NCBI RefSeq assembly: GCF_963675165.1
Contig: NC_087393.1
Location: 807,502-871,501, forward strand
Direction of reading: 5' to 3'
DNA from: Halichondria panicea
Taxonomy: Eukaryota; Porifera; Demospongiae; Suberitida; Halichondriidae
Length of the DNA stretch: 64,000 bases
Under the pieces are notes generated by a model. That model worked only from the letters and a program-made list of their open reading frames with translations, did not search any database and was not told the origin of the DNA. How positions within the stretch are numbered: position 1 is the first letter of the stretch; each line of letters starts with the position of its first letter. A program made the position numbers and the translations under genes. Positions 44,786 to 55,974 of the stretch are shown in pieces.

Positions 44786-47142
44786 CTAGCCAGCTAGGGC
44801 ACTGTGTGACGAGAGGTCCGGTTCACTCGATATACCACTGTCCACAGCATCAACACGTCCACTAGCCACTTTGTGAGCAGAGCAGGGGAAACGTAGTGGT
44901 ACTGCACTGCGCCTTCTCTTTAGTAGTGCAATCTCTTCCCTGGCCAATTTAAGCTGCTTCTCTTCAGTAGCTTCTACCCTTTTCTGTGTCAGTAGGATAA
45001 ACAATAATTTTACTAGTTCACAATGATTATATACACGCTACTCACCAATGCCTGAAGAGATCTCTCTTTTCTCTTTAGTGCCTCCTCAGTTGACCTTAGC
45101 TTGGCCTGCAACTCAATCTCAAGACATTTATTTTTCTCTAGCTGTTTCTTAACGCTCTGTAGCTCAGTCTTTTGTGCGCTGTTTTTCTTCTCGAACTTAG
45201 TGCACTCCAATGTCAAGAGCTCTTTCATCGCCTCACTCTCCCTGTTCATGTGCTCCTCAGCCAGTGCCAACTTTTGTTGGCCTTCAAACTTGTGTATTTC
45301 TGATCGTTCCAATGCTTTCTTTGCGTCCAATAGTTCAGTCTCCAAAGCAGTGTATTTGTCAGCAAGCTCAGTGTTCTTATTCAATAGCGCCTCCTTTGTT
45401 TCCCTCCAGTCACTTCTTTCCTGTTCCAGACTCTCTTCATCCAAAATCAACTTTGTCTGTGCCTCAAATTCAAGCAGCTCTGATCGCTCCAATGCCTTCT
45501 TTGTGTTCAATAACTCAGCCTCGATGTAATTTCGATCCTCAATAAGTAACGTGCGGTTTGCCATCATCTGTTTTTTAATGTTCAGCCATTCTTTCCTTTT
45601 TCTCTCCATGTGCTCCTCTGCCAACATAACTAAGTTTTTGGTATCAGTCTCCTGTCGTTTAGAATCCTCCAATTCCCTTTTGACGTTAGTCATCTCAGCC
45701 TCCTTGTCAGCAATATACTTCTCTACAAGCTTTTCATATTCGGACACCAATGATTCTTTTGTTTTTGTCCATTGAGCCCGTTCGAGCTTAAACTTATTTT
45801 CTGATATTTTCGATCTTTTGTAAGACATCGACTTCATTAGTTTGATTTGCTTCAGGTCATCATTCTTTTCAGCTAGTTCAAGCTGTAAGGTTATAAAATT
45901 TGATTACCATGCAATCATAGTAAAGAGTGTTATAATTATATATACCTTGAGGTGAGCATTATGTTTGGTAATGTCGTGGAGCTCCTTGGACAGAGAGTTG
46001 AGAAGATCCTTGAGTGAGTCTGCATGTGTGGTTGCCTCTAAGAGCTTCGTAAGTAGAGTATCCCTCTCCAATGTCAGAATAGAGAGTTGGGACTCATTGT
46101 TGAGATTAATACCTATAAAGAGGTACAAAAAAGATAAGTGCAGTGTAAAGTTATTAGTTTGTAAGCTACAACAGTCAACCAACTGTGACATTGCAGAATA
46201 ATTTCTAAGGGAAATTATTTTGCAGCAACAACAGAATTGCATGCATTATCTGCTCACCATATAGTGACTGGAATTTCAATGCCAATGCCTTGCTTGTGGT
46301 AGTCCGTGCCCAGAGGTGGTACAGGGCAGTGCAAAGCACACACCCATACATTACAGTCATACATGTCAAGCCAAGATTTGGTCCCTATGAGAACAAACAA
46401 AAATTTGAATAAGCACATCAAGTTATAGCTCTTTGGCTCACCATGTGGTGGGTCCATTCATTCCAGTAGGAGTTGAGAAGATCTCCATACGACAGTGTTG
46501 ATCGATAGTGATGCGAGCGCAAGTCAGAGGCTGTTCCGTCAAATTCCGATTCCGATACAAGGCTGACAGTTTCCAATTCCAATTTCAGATCAACTTCATA
46601 CACGATGATAGTGTAGTCAAACGCTTGGGTTTTCGAGTAATCAGTATCCAGAGTTAATGAGAGGGGAAATGAGTTAAAATGCTTAAAATCCAGAGAGGTG
46701 TTCGCATGAACATGAGAGTCTTCATCGCTCAGTGGTGAAGAGTCATTCGAAACAAGGTTCTCCTCAGCAGTTTGCAATACCTATGGAAAAAAATTTGACA
46801 TAATTATAGCTAGCCTGCAAAAAAGCAATAAAAAGCAGCTCTTACGTCAATTTCTTTCAAGCAAAGTCCTTGCCTTGGGTTGAACAAGGCCCATTCTAAA
46901 GAGAGGGTAAAATCACTTCCTCCAAGAGACTGCAACTCATTCTGCAACTCATTCTTCAGGACTGTGCCTGAGCCTGTGATGAACAAATAAAGTATTAAAA
47001 TCAGTTAGCTAAAATGATCATTATTTTATTTACCTAAGAAGCAGTTGGACAGTGTATTTTCTATCAAATGGGGAGGAGTTGAGAATCCGATTAGCACTGC
47101 TGCGGCCATGAGAATGGCACGTGCCGTGTTGCTTTCGAGCAT
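44786..47142 (-). CDS. A2: single-pass membrane protein with long coiled-coil tail
   Basis: Exons: 47034-47142, 46846-46973, 46442-46780, 46258-46384, 45946-46112, 45046-45882, 44786-44983. All borders and phases agree with A1; the total is 635 codons. The ectodomain exon is nine bases shorter than in A1. Diagnostic differences from A1: KISENKFK at the start of the big coil exon, ADKEAEM in place of ADMEAEM, and DLKLELETV in the ectodomain. These are shared with A4. In this copy the sequence before the called ATG stays open back to an ATG at 47286, so a 48-residue N-terminal extension is possible here. The upstream sequence of the other copies is frameshifted relative to this, so I prefer the conserved ATG. 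Confidence 0.75.
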
Positions 47143-47574
47143 CTTCTTGACCGAAGTAATCAATATCGTAGCTGATAAATAGCCTTCTTTCTCACAGTAG
47201 AACTCAAGAGATCTGCTTGCAGATTTTGCAGGAGAATGAATGTGAGCGATGAGTTGATCTACTATTGCCATGCACACAAAACGCATAAACGCTACATGAC
47301 GTCATCCTATGCTGAGTGACGCGTCGGTAAATTTTTGTGCTTACCGTACCTATTATGCTTACTCATCTCTACATAAAGTAGCTCTCTCTATGATTTTCAG
47401 CTGTGACTAGAGCTATGCAGTGCAGAATTATCGTAGCTAGCAGCGCCATTTGTCACAATTGAAAAAGGGTGGGGCTGCTGCATACTTACAGAGCATGCGC
47501 AAAACAGCAATAATTATTGTAGCTGGTTATGGTTGTATGGTGTGTCTTTGTTCAAGTTTAAGTATTCAGCCATC
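47143..47574. promoter_or_regulatory. Divergent A2/B2 promoter region with CRE palindrome at 47297-47304
   Basis: Counterpart of the region at 42300-42705. TGACGTCA is intact, and the following gtgacgcgtcggtaaattt block is conserved. There are small indels relative to the other units. Confidence 0.55.
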
Positions 47575-47827
47575 ATGGTCAATGAAGCAGGTAAGATTTA
47601 TTGTAGCCAGGAGCTAGCTGGAAATTGTATGCAGCTTAGTTATACTTTATATAGATCTAACTCATCATAAAATACAATCAGGCCTTACTTACAATCTTCT
47701 GTTGACCCCCCCCCCCCCTGCAGATATCAAGAGTGAATACAAAACACTGGAGGAGGAAGCAGAGAGTATAGTCATTGTGGATGTGAGTACTGAGTGAGCA
47801 ACAATGCCCCTAGCATGGCAGCATGTG

Positions 47828-49783
47828 CAGGGGCTGATCCAGGAGGTGGTTTTGAGGGGCTGAAGCCCCCCCCATCTACCTATGTATTGCCAAGGGCGTA
47901 TACAGAGAAGAGGGCATGCAACTCGCCCTATTCTCAGAATCATCCGACTTCGTATTGAGCTATTTTTAGAACTGCCCACAAAAACGCCCACACGTAACCT
48001 TTGACCGCACAAGGTAAATCAAAGTATTTTTTATATATATCTGTGCTAGCTAGCTAGCTCGATTGCAGCATAGTAAAACTAGTTCTCAGCAGCAGTATGG
48101 CTCGTACTAGCAGTGTCAAAGGCAAAGGCAAACGATCCAACAGTTGCAACTCCAAGAAGATGAAACCTACGTACAATAAACCTGTCTTCCTGAGTCTCTG
48201 GTACTTCTTAACAATGCGCCCAGCACTTAACTTCCTGCTCGAAGGGGTTGTCTTGGACCTGGCTGGACTAGGACTGGTCATGACACTTCTCTAAAATAAT
48301 ACTGCACTGTTAGCTAGCTAGCGCTATTTAGCAAAGGCAGCTCTGATGTACACGCCCATAATTATAACTCCGTAAACAACACCGCCCACTTGTTCACGTC
48401 CGTATACTGGATTCTATTTTTAGCATATCCGGTCTCTGATACGAAGTCGGATGAGTACGTAGGGTACATAGTGAGTTGCATGCCCTCTTCTCTGTATATA
48501 CTGTATATACGCCCTTGGTATTGCTAATCTGAGGTTACAACAATTTTGCCACCAACCTTGTTACTTATGCATCTGCATGTAGACTCACTGACTTAAGAGA
48601 TGCTAGACAACAGCCAGGTCTGCTACTAAGAGTATAAAGGATCTAGGCTAGCTAGCTGGACCTAGCTAGCGAGCTAGACTTACATACTAATTTAAAGTGC
48701 ATAGGTCAACTTAGTCTCATGAATTAGCCGCACTCTTTCAAGGTCCGGCTGATTCTAGCCTCAATTCCAGGCCGCACTTCACTCAAGGAAGTGGGCCTGG
48801 TATCGACTGCTTGCGCATTCGCAAATATCCCCCCGGTATCTGGGGGCTTTGGATAACATCGTATATATGCTCAGTAAAACTATGAAATCACAACGAACGG
48901 AAGTGGATTGAAGGAAGTAGATAGATAGTTCGATTGAAGGTTTCTAGCCCATCGGATAGCATTCTCTGATAGCTACCCTTAGCCTGCTATATTAACAAAA
49001 GACTCACAGCCTGCAACAGTGTGGATAACGATCGCCTGAACGGAGTGAAAGCTGGCAAGAGCCTATATGGACAGGCCACGCCCATTTAACACTAACTTTG
49101 GTGAAAGTCTGATTCCATCAGAAGAAAATAGCTGTACAACAAACCTACATAGCTCTGTCTCTAGCTAGCTATATAGCTCTGTGTGGCTTTTAGGATATTT
49201 TCTCTGATGAATTCTGTATTATAGGAAATTTTACGAGAAAAAATATCCAATAATTTTTGCGCATGCGCAAGCAATCGATAGTAGGCCTTCTTTTCTATGA
49301 TGGCCGGTGAAGGAGGCTACTGATTCACGAGACTAAGGTCGACTATTGCTGTTGCTGAGTAAGCTCCTTGTGCAATGTTTTGTAGCCTCGATCCCAGGCC
49401 TCTCTTCCTAGGCCTTGTGAAGGAGGCTATTAATTGTGCATGCTGCATGCTGCAATATGGAGCAGATCTCAGACGTTTTCAGCTAGTTGCAAGGAAGCAG
49501 CCTTACCTCCTCTCACCAGACTGCACTGGGTAGGCATTGTACTTGTGGTCCTTTCATTGTATACCAAGAGTGCATGCACGAATGTACATGTAACATCTAC
49601 AATGTATATACAGTATCAATCCTTGAATTGTTGATTAGAACGAGTTTTTTGTATTAACTTTTTCGAATTCAGTATTCACTCATTAATATAAAAGTTCAAA
49701 GGTCAAATTGTGAGCAAATTGTAAAAAATGTTGCACCCTTTCTACTAGCCCCCCCCCTTTCATTTTTCCTGGATCCGCCCCTG
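47828..49783. mobile_element. hAT-like non-autonomous element, 1956 bp, in B2 intron 2
   Basis: Ends CAGGGGCTGATCCAGGA and TCCTGGATCCGCCCCTG are inverted repeats with one mismatch. The flanks (g/acatgtg, about 7 bp) are a target duplication, since the empty site in B1 reads aacatgtgagc once. It contains a second element (47891-48517) and TAGCCTCGAT-type foldback pieces. B4 holds the same insertion at 58878-60202 without the inner element. No transposase is seen. Confidence 0.8.
47891..48517. mobile_element. Nested inverted-repeat element, 627 bp
   Basis: Left end CAAGGGCGTATACAGAGAAG continues as agggcatgcaactcgccc. The right end is the complement (agttgcatgccctcttctct, then tatacgcccttg). 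The gtattgc on both sides is the target duplication. A plus-strand open frame at 48097-48294 (65 codons, starting MARTSSVKGKGKRSNS) lies inside. I cannot tell whether it is cargo or chance. Confidence 0.75.
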
Positions 49784-50589
49784 ACATGTGAGCTTCATTG
49801 TATAATTATAACTGGGATAGATTTTTAATTTGGGTGACTTGCACTCTATAAGCACTATGGAATGCACTCTTATTATAGGCTACTTTAATATGTTATCCTT
49901 GTCCTTGCATGCTAAACTGAAACTACAACTCTCAGTATAGGCAAAATAGAAGTTGAGTTTTTAATGATTTCGTTTCGCTATTTGCAGTACAAGTTGATTG
50001 GTTTTGAGTATGGTGCTCCTGTGGCAGTGTCCTGTCTGAGCAACTATAGGGACAGGTTGCTCATGGCAGCGGCATGCTGCTGCTGCTGTGGACTGGCAGC
50101 TGTTAAATGCTCCAACGATGTAAGCAGCTCGTCACAAAAAATTCAGTCTGTTCCTAATGTACTCCATTCATGCATGTAATATGGATGTGTATACATTTGA
50201 CACTGTATAAGCTTGTGCGTCAACAATTATATCTATAGTACCTTTATATTAGTTTAAGCCTCTAGAAATTTATAGGTTTACTGCCTTGTGCAGGTCAACT
50301 CCAAGCTAAGAGTTGGGGACATGGAAGGAGCGAGGAAAGCTTCTGACAAGGCACTCTGTTTCACCAACACTGCTGTGATGACTGGCCTATAGGCATTCAA
50401 ACCGCCATTATGTGGCTATTCTGTAATTCGTTTCTAAGGCCATGCTGTAGAATGTTTTGAATGGTTGATTAATTGATTCACATTAATTTTACATTCATTT
50501 ATAACATTTACATTGTAACGATCAACTATAACTATAATACAGTCATGCATAGCCATTGTCCAATAATCCAGTTTTGTGATTATTATAAG

Positions 50590-52932
50590 CTAGCCAGCTA
50601 GGGCACCGTGTGACGAGAGGTCAGGTTCACTCGATATACCACTGTCCACAGCATCAACACGTCCACTAGCCACTTTGTGAGCGGAGCGGGGGGAACGTGG
50701 TGGTACTGCACTGCGCCTTCTCTTTAGTAGTGCAATCTCTTCCCTGGCCAATTTAAGCTGCTTCTCTTCAGTAGCTTCTACCCTTTTCTGTGTCAGTAGG
50801 ATAAACAATAATTTTACTAGTTCACAATGATTATATACACGCTACTCACCAATGCCTGAAGAGATCTCTCTTTTCTCTTTAGTGCCTCCTCAGTTGACCT
50901 TAGCTTGGCCTGCACCTCAATCTCAAGACATTTACTTTTCTCTAGCTGTTTCTGAACGCTCTGTAGCTCAGTCTTTTGTGCGCTGTTTTTCTTCTCGAAC
51001 TTAGTGCACTCCAATGTCAAGAGCTCTTTCATTGCCTCACTCTCCCTATTCATGTGCTCCTCAGCCAGTACCAACTTTTGTTGGCCTTCAAACTTGTGTA
51101 TTTCTGATCGTTCCAATGCTTTCTTTGCGTCCAGTAGTTCGGTCTCCAAAGCAGTGTATTTGTTAGCAAGCTCAGTGTTCTTTTTCAATAGCGCCTCCTT
51201 TGTCTCCTTCCAGTCACTTCTTTCCTGTTCCAGACTCTCTTCATCCAAAATCAACTTTGTCCGTGCCTCAAATTCAAGCAGCTCTGATCGCTCCAATTCT
51301 TTCTTCGTGTTCAATAACTCAGCCTCGATATAATTGCGATCCTCGATAAGCAACGTGCGGTTTGCCATCATCTGTTTTTCAATGTTCAGCCATTCTTTCC
51401 TTTTTCTCTCCATGTGCTCCTCTGCCAACATAACCAAGTTCTTGGTATCAGTCTCTTGTCGTTTAGAATCCTCCAATTCCCTTTTGACGTTAGTCATCTC
51501 AGCCTCCATGTCAGTAATATACTTCTCTACAAGCTTTTCATATTCGGACACCAATGATTTTTTCGTTTTTGTCCATTCAGCCCGTTCAAGCTTAAACTTA
51601 TCTTCTGACATTTTCGATCTTTTGTAAGACATCGACTTCATTAGTTTGATTTGCTTCAGGTCATCATTCTTTTTAGCTAGTTCAAGCTGTAAGGTTATAA
51701 ATTTTGATTACCATGCAATCACAGTAAAGAGTGTTATAATTATATATACCTTGAGGTGAGCATTATGTTTGGTAATGTCGTGGAGCTCATTGGACAGAGG
51801 GTTGAGAAGATCCTGGAGTGAGTCTGCGTGTGTGGTTGCCTCTAAGAGCTTCGTAAGTAGAGTATCCCTCTCCAATGTCAGAATAGAGAGTTGGGACTCA
51901 TTGTTGAGATTAATACCTATAAAGAGGTACAAAAAGATAAGTGCAGTGTAAAGTTATTAGTTTGTAAGCTACAACCAACTGTGACATTGCAGTCTAAGGG
52001 AAATTTGCAGCAACAACAGAATTGCATGCATTATCTGCTCACCATATAGCGACTGGAATTTCAATGCCAATGCCTTGCTTGTGGTAGTCCGTGCCCAGAG
52101 GTGGTACAGGGCAGTGCAAAGCACACACCCATACATAACAGTCACACATGTCAAGCCAAGATTTGGTCCCTATGAGAACAAACAATTATAATCAGCACAT
52201 CAAGTTATAGCTCTTTGGCTCACCATGTGGTAGGTCCATTCATTCCAGTAGGAGTTGAGAAGATCTCCATAGGACAGTGTAGATCGATAGTGATGCAAGC
52301 GCAAGTAAGAGGCCGTTCCGTCAAATTCCGATTCTGATACAAGGCTGACAGTTTCCAATTCCAATTCCAGATCAACTTTATACACGATGGTCGTGTAGTC
52401 AAACGCTTGGGTTTTCGAGTAATCAGTGTCCAGAGTTGATGAGAGGAGAAATGAATTAAAATGCTTAAAATCCAGAGAGGTGTTTGCATGAACGTGAGAG
52501 TCTTCATCGCTTAGTGGTGAAGAGTCGTTCGAAACAAGGTTCTCCCCAGCAGTTTGCAATACCTGTGGAAAAAAAGTTGACATAATTATAGCTAGCTAGC
52601 AAAAAAGCAATAAAAAGCAGCTCTTACGTCAATTTCTTTCAAGCAAAGTCCTTGCCTTGGGTTGAACAAGGCCCATTCTAAAGAGAGGGTAAAATCACTT
52701 CCTCCAAGAGACTGCAACTCATTCTGCAATTCATTCTTCAGGACTGTGCCTGAGCCTGTGATGAATAAATAAAGTATTAAATTTTATTATCAGTTAGCTA
52801 AAATGATAATTATTTTATTTTACCTAAGAAGCAGTTGGACAGTGTATTTTCTATCAAATGGGGAGGAGTTGAGAATCCAATTAGCACTGCTGCGGCCATG
52901 AGAATGGCACGTGCCGTGTTGCTTTCGAGCAT
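50590..52932 (-). CDS. A3: single-pass membrane protein with long coiled-coil tail
   Basis: Exons: 52824-52932, 52628-52755, 52224-52562, 52043-52169, 51750-51916, 50850-51686, 50590-50787. The total is 635 codons with the same phases as A1. It shares with A5 the changes ERAEWTKTKKSLV and TKKELERSELLEFEARTK in the coil, and NPLS in place of NSLS in the preceding exon. An in-frame ATG at the CRE palindrome (upstream reading beginning MTSCSVYAFC) could extend the N-terminus in this copy, but this extension is not conserved. Confidence 0.75.
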
Positions 52933-53336
52933 CTTCTTGACCAAGTAAACAATATCGTAGCTGATAAATAGCCTTCTCTTTCTCACAATAGAACTCAAGA
53001 GATCTGCTTGCAGATTTTGCAGGAGAATGAATGAGTGATGAGTTGATCTACTATTGCCATGCACACAAAACGCATAAACGCTACATGACGTCATCCTATG
53101 CTGAGTGACGCGTCGGTAAATTTTTGTGCCTATACCGATATGGGATATGCTTACGCATCTCTACATAAGGTAGCTCTCTCTATGATTTTCAGCTGTGACT
53201 AGAGCTATGCACTGCAGAATTATCGTAGCTAGCCCTTTGCAATTGAAAAAGGGTGGGGCTGCTGCATACTTACAGAGCAGGCGCAAAACAGCTTGTAGTT
53301 GTAGCTAGTTGTAGCTGGTTGATATTCAATGGTTGT
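52933..53336. promoter_or_regulatory. Divergent A3/B3 promoter region with CRE palindrome at 53086-53093
   Basis: Counterpart of 42300-42705. TGACGTCA and gtgacgcgtcggtaaattt are conserved. Confidence 0.55.
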
Positions 53337-53694
53337 ATGATGTTTTTGTTCAAGTTTAAGTATTCAGCCATCACGGCCAATGAAGCAGGTAAGTAGCCAA
53401 TAGCCATGTCAAAGGAGCTAGCTAGAAATTGTATGCAGCTTAATATAGATCTAACTCATCATAAAATACAATCAGGCCTTACTTACAATCTTCTGTTGAC
53501 CCCCCCCCCCCCCTGCAGATATCAAGAGTGAATACAAAACACTGGAGGAGGAAGCAGAGAGTATAGTCATTGTGGATGTGAGTACTGAGTGATAAATAAA
53601 CAATTAGCATGCAACATGTGAGCTTCATGGTATAATTATAGATTTTAATTTGAGTCACTTGCACACAGTAAGCACTATAATTATATGGAATGCA

Positions 53695-54076
53695 GTGGCG
53701 TAGCCAGGGGGTGGCAAAGGGGGAAAATGCCCCCCCTTTTTCTGGATCTCTACTACTCTGCTCAAGTTATTGTATCTGATTATCTTGCTGAGCACTCCCT
53801 TTCTTCGGAATCTTGCTGCAGTTATAGCTAGCTAGTAGGCAAGCAAAACGATTTAGTCTCTAAACTGTGAGCTATTCTGGTCTAAATCTATAGACAGTTC
53901 TTGTTCTTTGCTAAACTAGCTTCTTCTATATGCAAATAAAACATCAGGCCACACCCAACTATTTAGAGAAGTCAATTATGACGTCATAATTAAAAGTCGT
54001 GGCTTCCGGTCAAAATTTCGGCGCTGCGCGGCTGATAAGTTTTGCCCCTCTTCCAAAAAATCCTGGCTACGCTCCT
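53695..54076. mobile_element. hAT-like non-autonomous element, 382 bp, in B3 intron 2
   Basis: Same element, same 8-bp target duplication (GGAATGCA, 53687-53694 and 54077-54084) and same position as the insertion in B1. This proves common descent of B1 and B3 after the insertion. Confidence 0.85.
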
Positions 54077-54241
54077 GGAATGCACTCTCTTATTTTAGGC
54101 TCCTTAAACATGTTGTCCTTGCATGCTAAACTGAAACTGACCGGATTAACAAGAGTCTACTGTAATGCCCCTAGCATGGCAACATGTGAGCTTCATGGTA
54201 TAATTATAACTGGGATAGATTTTTAGATGGGTCACTTGCAC

Positions 54242-54776
54242 CATAGATAGAGTAAAGAGGGATTGGAAACGGAAGTACCCTCGAAGTACTATCCGTGTAT
54301 CTCCGCGGTTTTAATCGAGGCTTACTTTTTAACCCAAGGGCTAAACATGAATAATTCATGAGTATTGTTTTGCTCTCAGTAAGAAGTCCATGAGCAGTTA
54401 TGCTGCTAAACATCCACTTTCTCTAATACTTGAGGCCATTTGGGACACAGGACACTATTTAGTTACAAAGCCTTAGCTATATCAAAGGTATACTAATAGG
54501 AACACAAGCATGAAAAAGCGCTCTGTGTACCTCTAGCTACTTCACGACAATCGAGATTATATATTCTTTGTTTCCAATTGATACCTACTATCAGGGGGCA
54601 TGTGATTCAGTAATGGGGGTAGCTCTGAGATGTATGCTTTGGACACAATAAGTTTCCCGGGCTTTTGCGGGAGTTATGAGGAGATACACGGATGGTCCCA
54701 GAGCCACTACGTAGACTCCATTGTAAAACATCACGTGAATCACTTCCGTTTCCAATCCCTCTTTACTCTATCTATG
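54242..54776. mobile_element. Element with long perfect inverted ends, 535 bp, only in B3
   Basis: Ends start CATAGATAGAGTAAAGAGGG and continue as attggaaacggaagt; the right end is the exact complement, about 35 bp. Flanking cttgcac (54235-54241 and 54777-54783) is a target duplication. The other B copies show the empty site. No transposase frame is visible. Confidence 0.88.
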
Positions 54777-55974
54777 CTTGCACTCTATAAGCCGTGACTA
54801 TATGGAATGCACTCTTATTTTTTAGGCTCCTTTAATATGTTGTCATTTTCCTTGCATGCTAAACTGAAACTATACAACTCTCAGTAGGCAAAATGGAAGT
54901 TGAGAGTGTTCAGTTTTTAATGATTTTGTTTTGCTATTTGCAGTACAAGTTGATCGGTTTTGAGTATGGTGCTCCTGTGGCAGTGTCCCATCCGAGCAAC
55001 TATAGGAACAGGTTGCTCATGGCAACGGCATGCTGCTGCTGCTGTGGACTGACAGCTGTTAAATGCTCCAACGATGTAAGCAGCTCGTCACAAAATTCAG
55101 TGTGTTCCTAATGTACTCCATTCATGCATGTAATATGGATGTGTACATTTTACACTGTAAGCTTGTGCGTCAACAATAATTATTTTTAGACACTAGTTGA
55201 TAAGATCTACATGCATGGGAAGGTACATGGGAAAAGTGCCTCAGAGCAGATATACTATGGGACTTAGTATACCTGCAAATTTACTTAGTATACCTAGTGT
55301 TCCGTTGTCTGTATTGTAGTCAAGCGGTTTGCGCATGCGCACTAGTATCTAAATGAGTTAGACACTGTTTTGTCGGTGTCCATGATTTAGAAGTCCTCAG
55401 CCACTTAATTTAGTATACCCTCGCTACGCTCAGGATACTAAATCAGTGCCTTTGGGCTTTAAAATCCCATAGACACCTCCAAAACAGTGTCTAACTATTA
55501 TATCTAAATCCTATATATAGACACCTCCTGCAGTGTCTAACTATTATACAGTACCTTTATAATTATTATTTTAAGCCTCTAGAAATTTATAGGTTTGCTG
55601 CCTTGTGCAGGTCAACTCCAAGCTAAGAGTTGGGGACATGCATGGAAGGAGCGAGGAAAGCTTCTGACAAGGCACTCTGTTTCACCAACACTGCTGTGAT
55701 GACTGGTCTAGGCATTCTAACTGCCATTATTCTGCTTTTCGTGGCCATTCTGTTTACTTATATTCATATTAATTGATGCAGCTACTACGTTTCTAAGGCC
55801 ATGCTGTAGAATGTTTTGAATGGTTGATTAATAATTGATACACATTAATTTTACATTGTAACATTTACATTGTAACATTTACATTGTAACGATCAACTAT
55901 AACTATAATACAGTCATGCATAGCCATTGTCCAATAATCCAGTTCTGTGATTATTATAAGCTAGCTATAGCCAG

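Larger units (their letters stand above)
47575..50392 (+). pseudogene. B2: CD225/dispanin gene, start codon lost and second membrane helix truncated
   Basis: Exon 1 ends at 47590; then 47724-47782, 49988-50119 and 50294-50392. Exon 2 is intact here and gives DIKSEYKTLEEEAES. Exons 3 and 4 keep the cysteine run and the G-D-M-E-G-A-R-K-A-S loop. Two lesions are visible. The ATGATG that starts B1 and B3 reads ggtgtg, leaving only an internal ATG at 47575. In exon 4 an inserted TA converts CTA GGC to CTA TAG, a stop at 50390-50392 just before the second membrane helix. The loop has R in place of G (KLRVGD), as in B3 and B4. A shortened one-helix protein could be made, but loss of function is more likely. 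Confidence 0.72.
53337..55776 (+). pseudogene. B3: CD225/dispanin gene with a 4-bp insertion in the conserved loop
   Basis: Exons: 53337-53388, 53519-53577, 54944-55075, 55611-55776. Exons 1 to 3 are intact and give a start (MMFLFKFKYS), the acidic segment and the five-cysteine helix. In exon 4 the sequence ggggacatg is followed by an extra catg, shifting the frame inside the G-D-M-E-G loop and giving a stop at 55665-55667. The second membrane helix is therefore lost. Intron 2 contains two transposon insertions (53695-54076 and 54242-54776). Confidence 0.75.
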
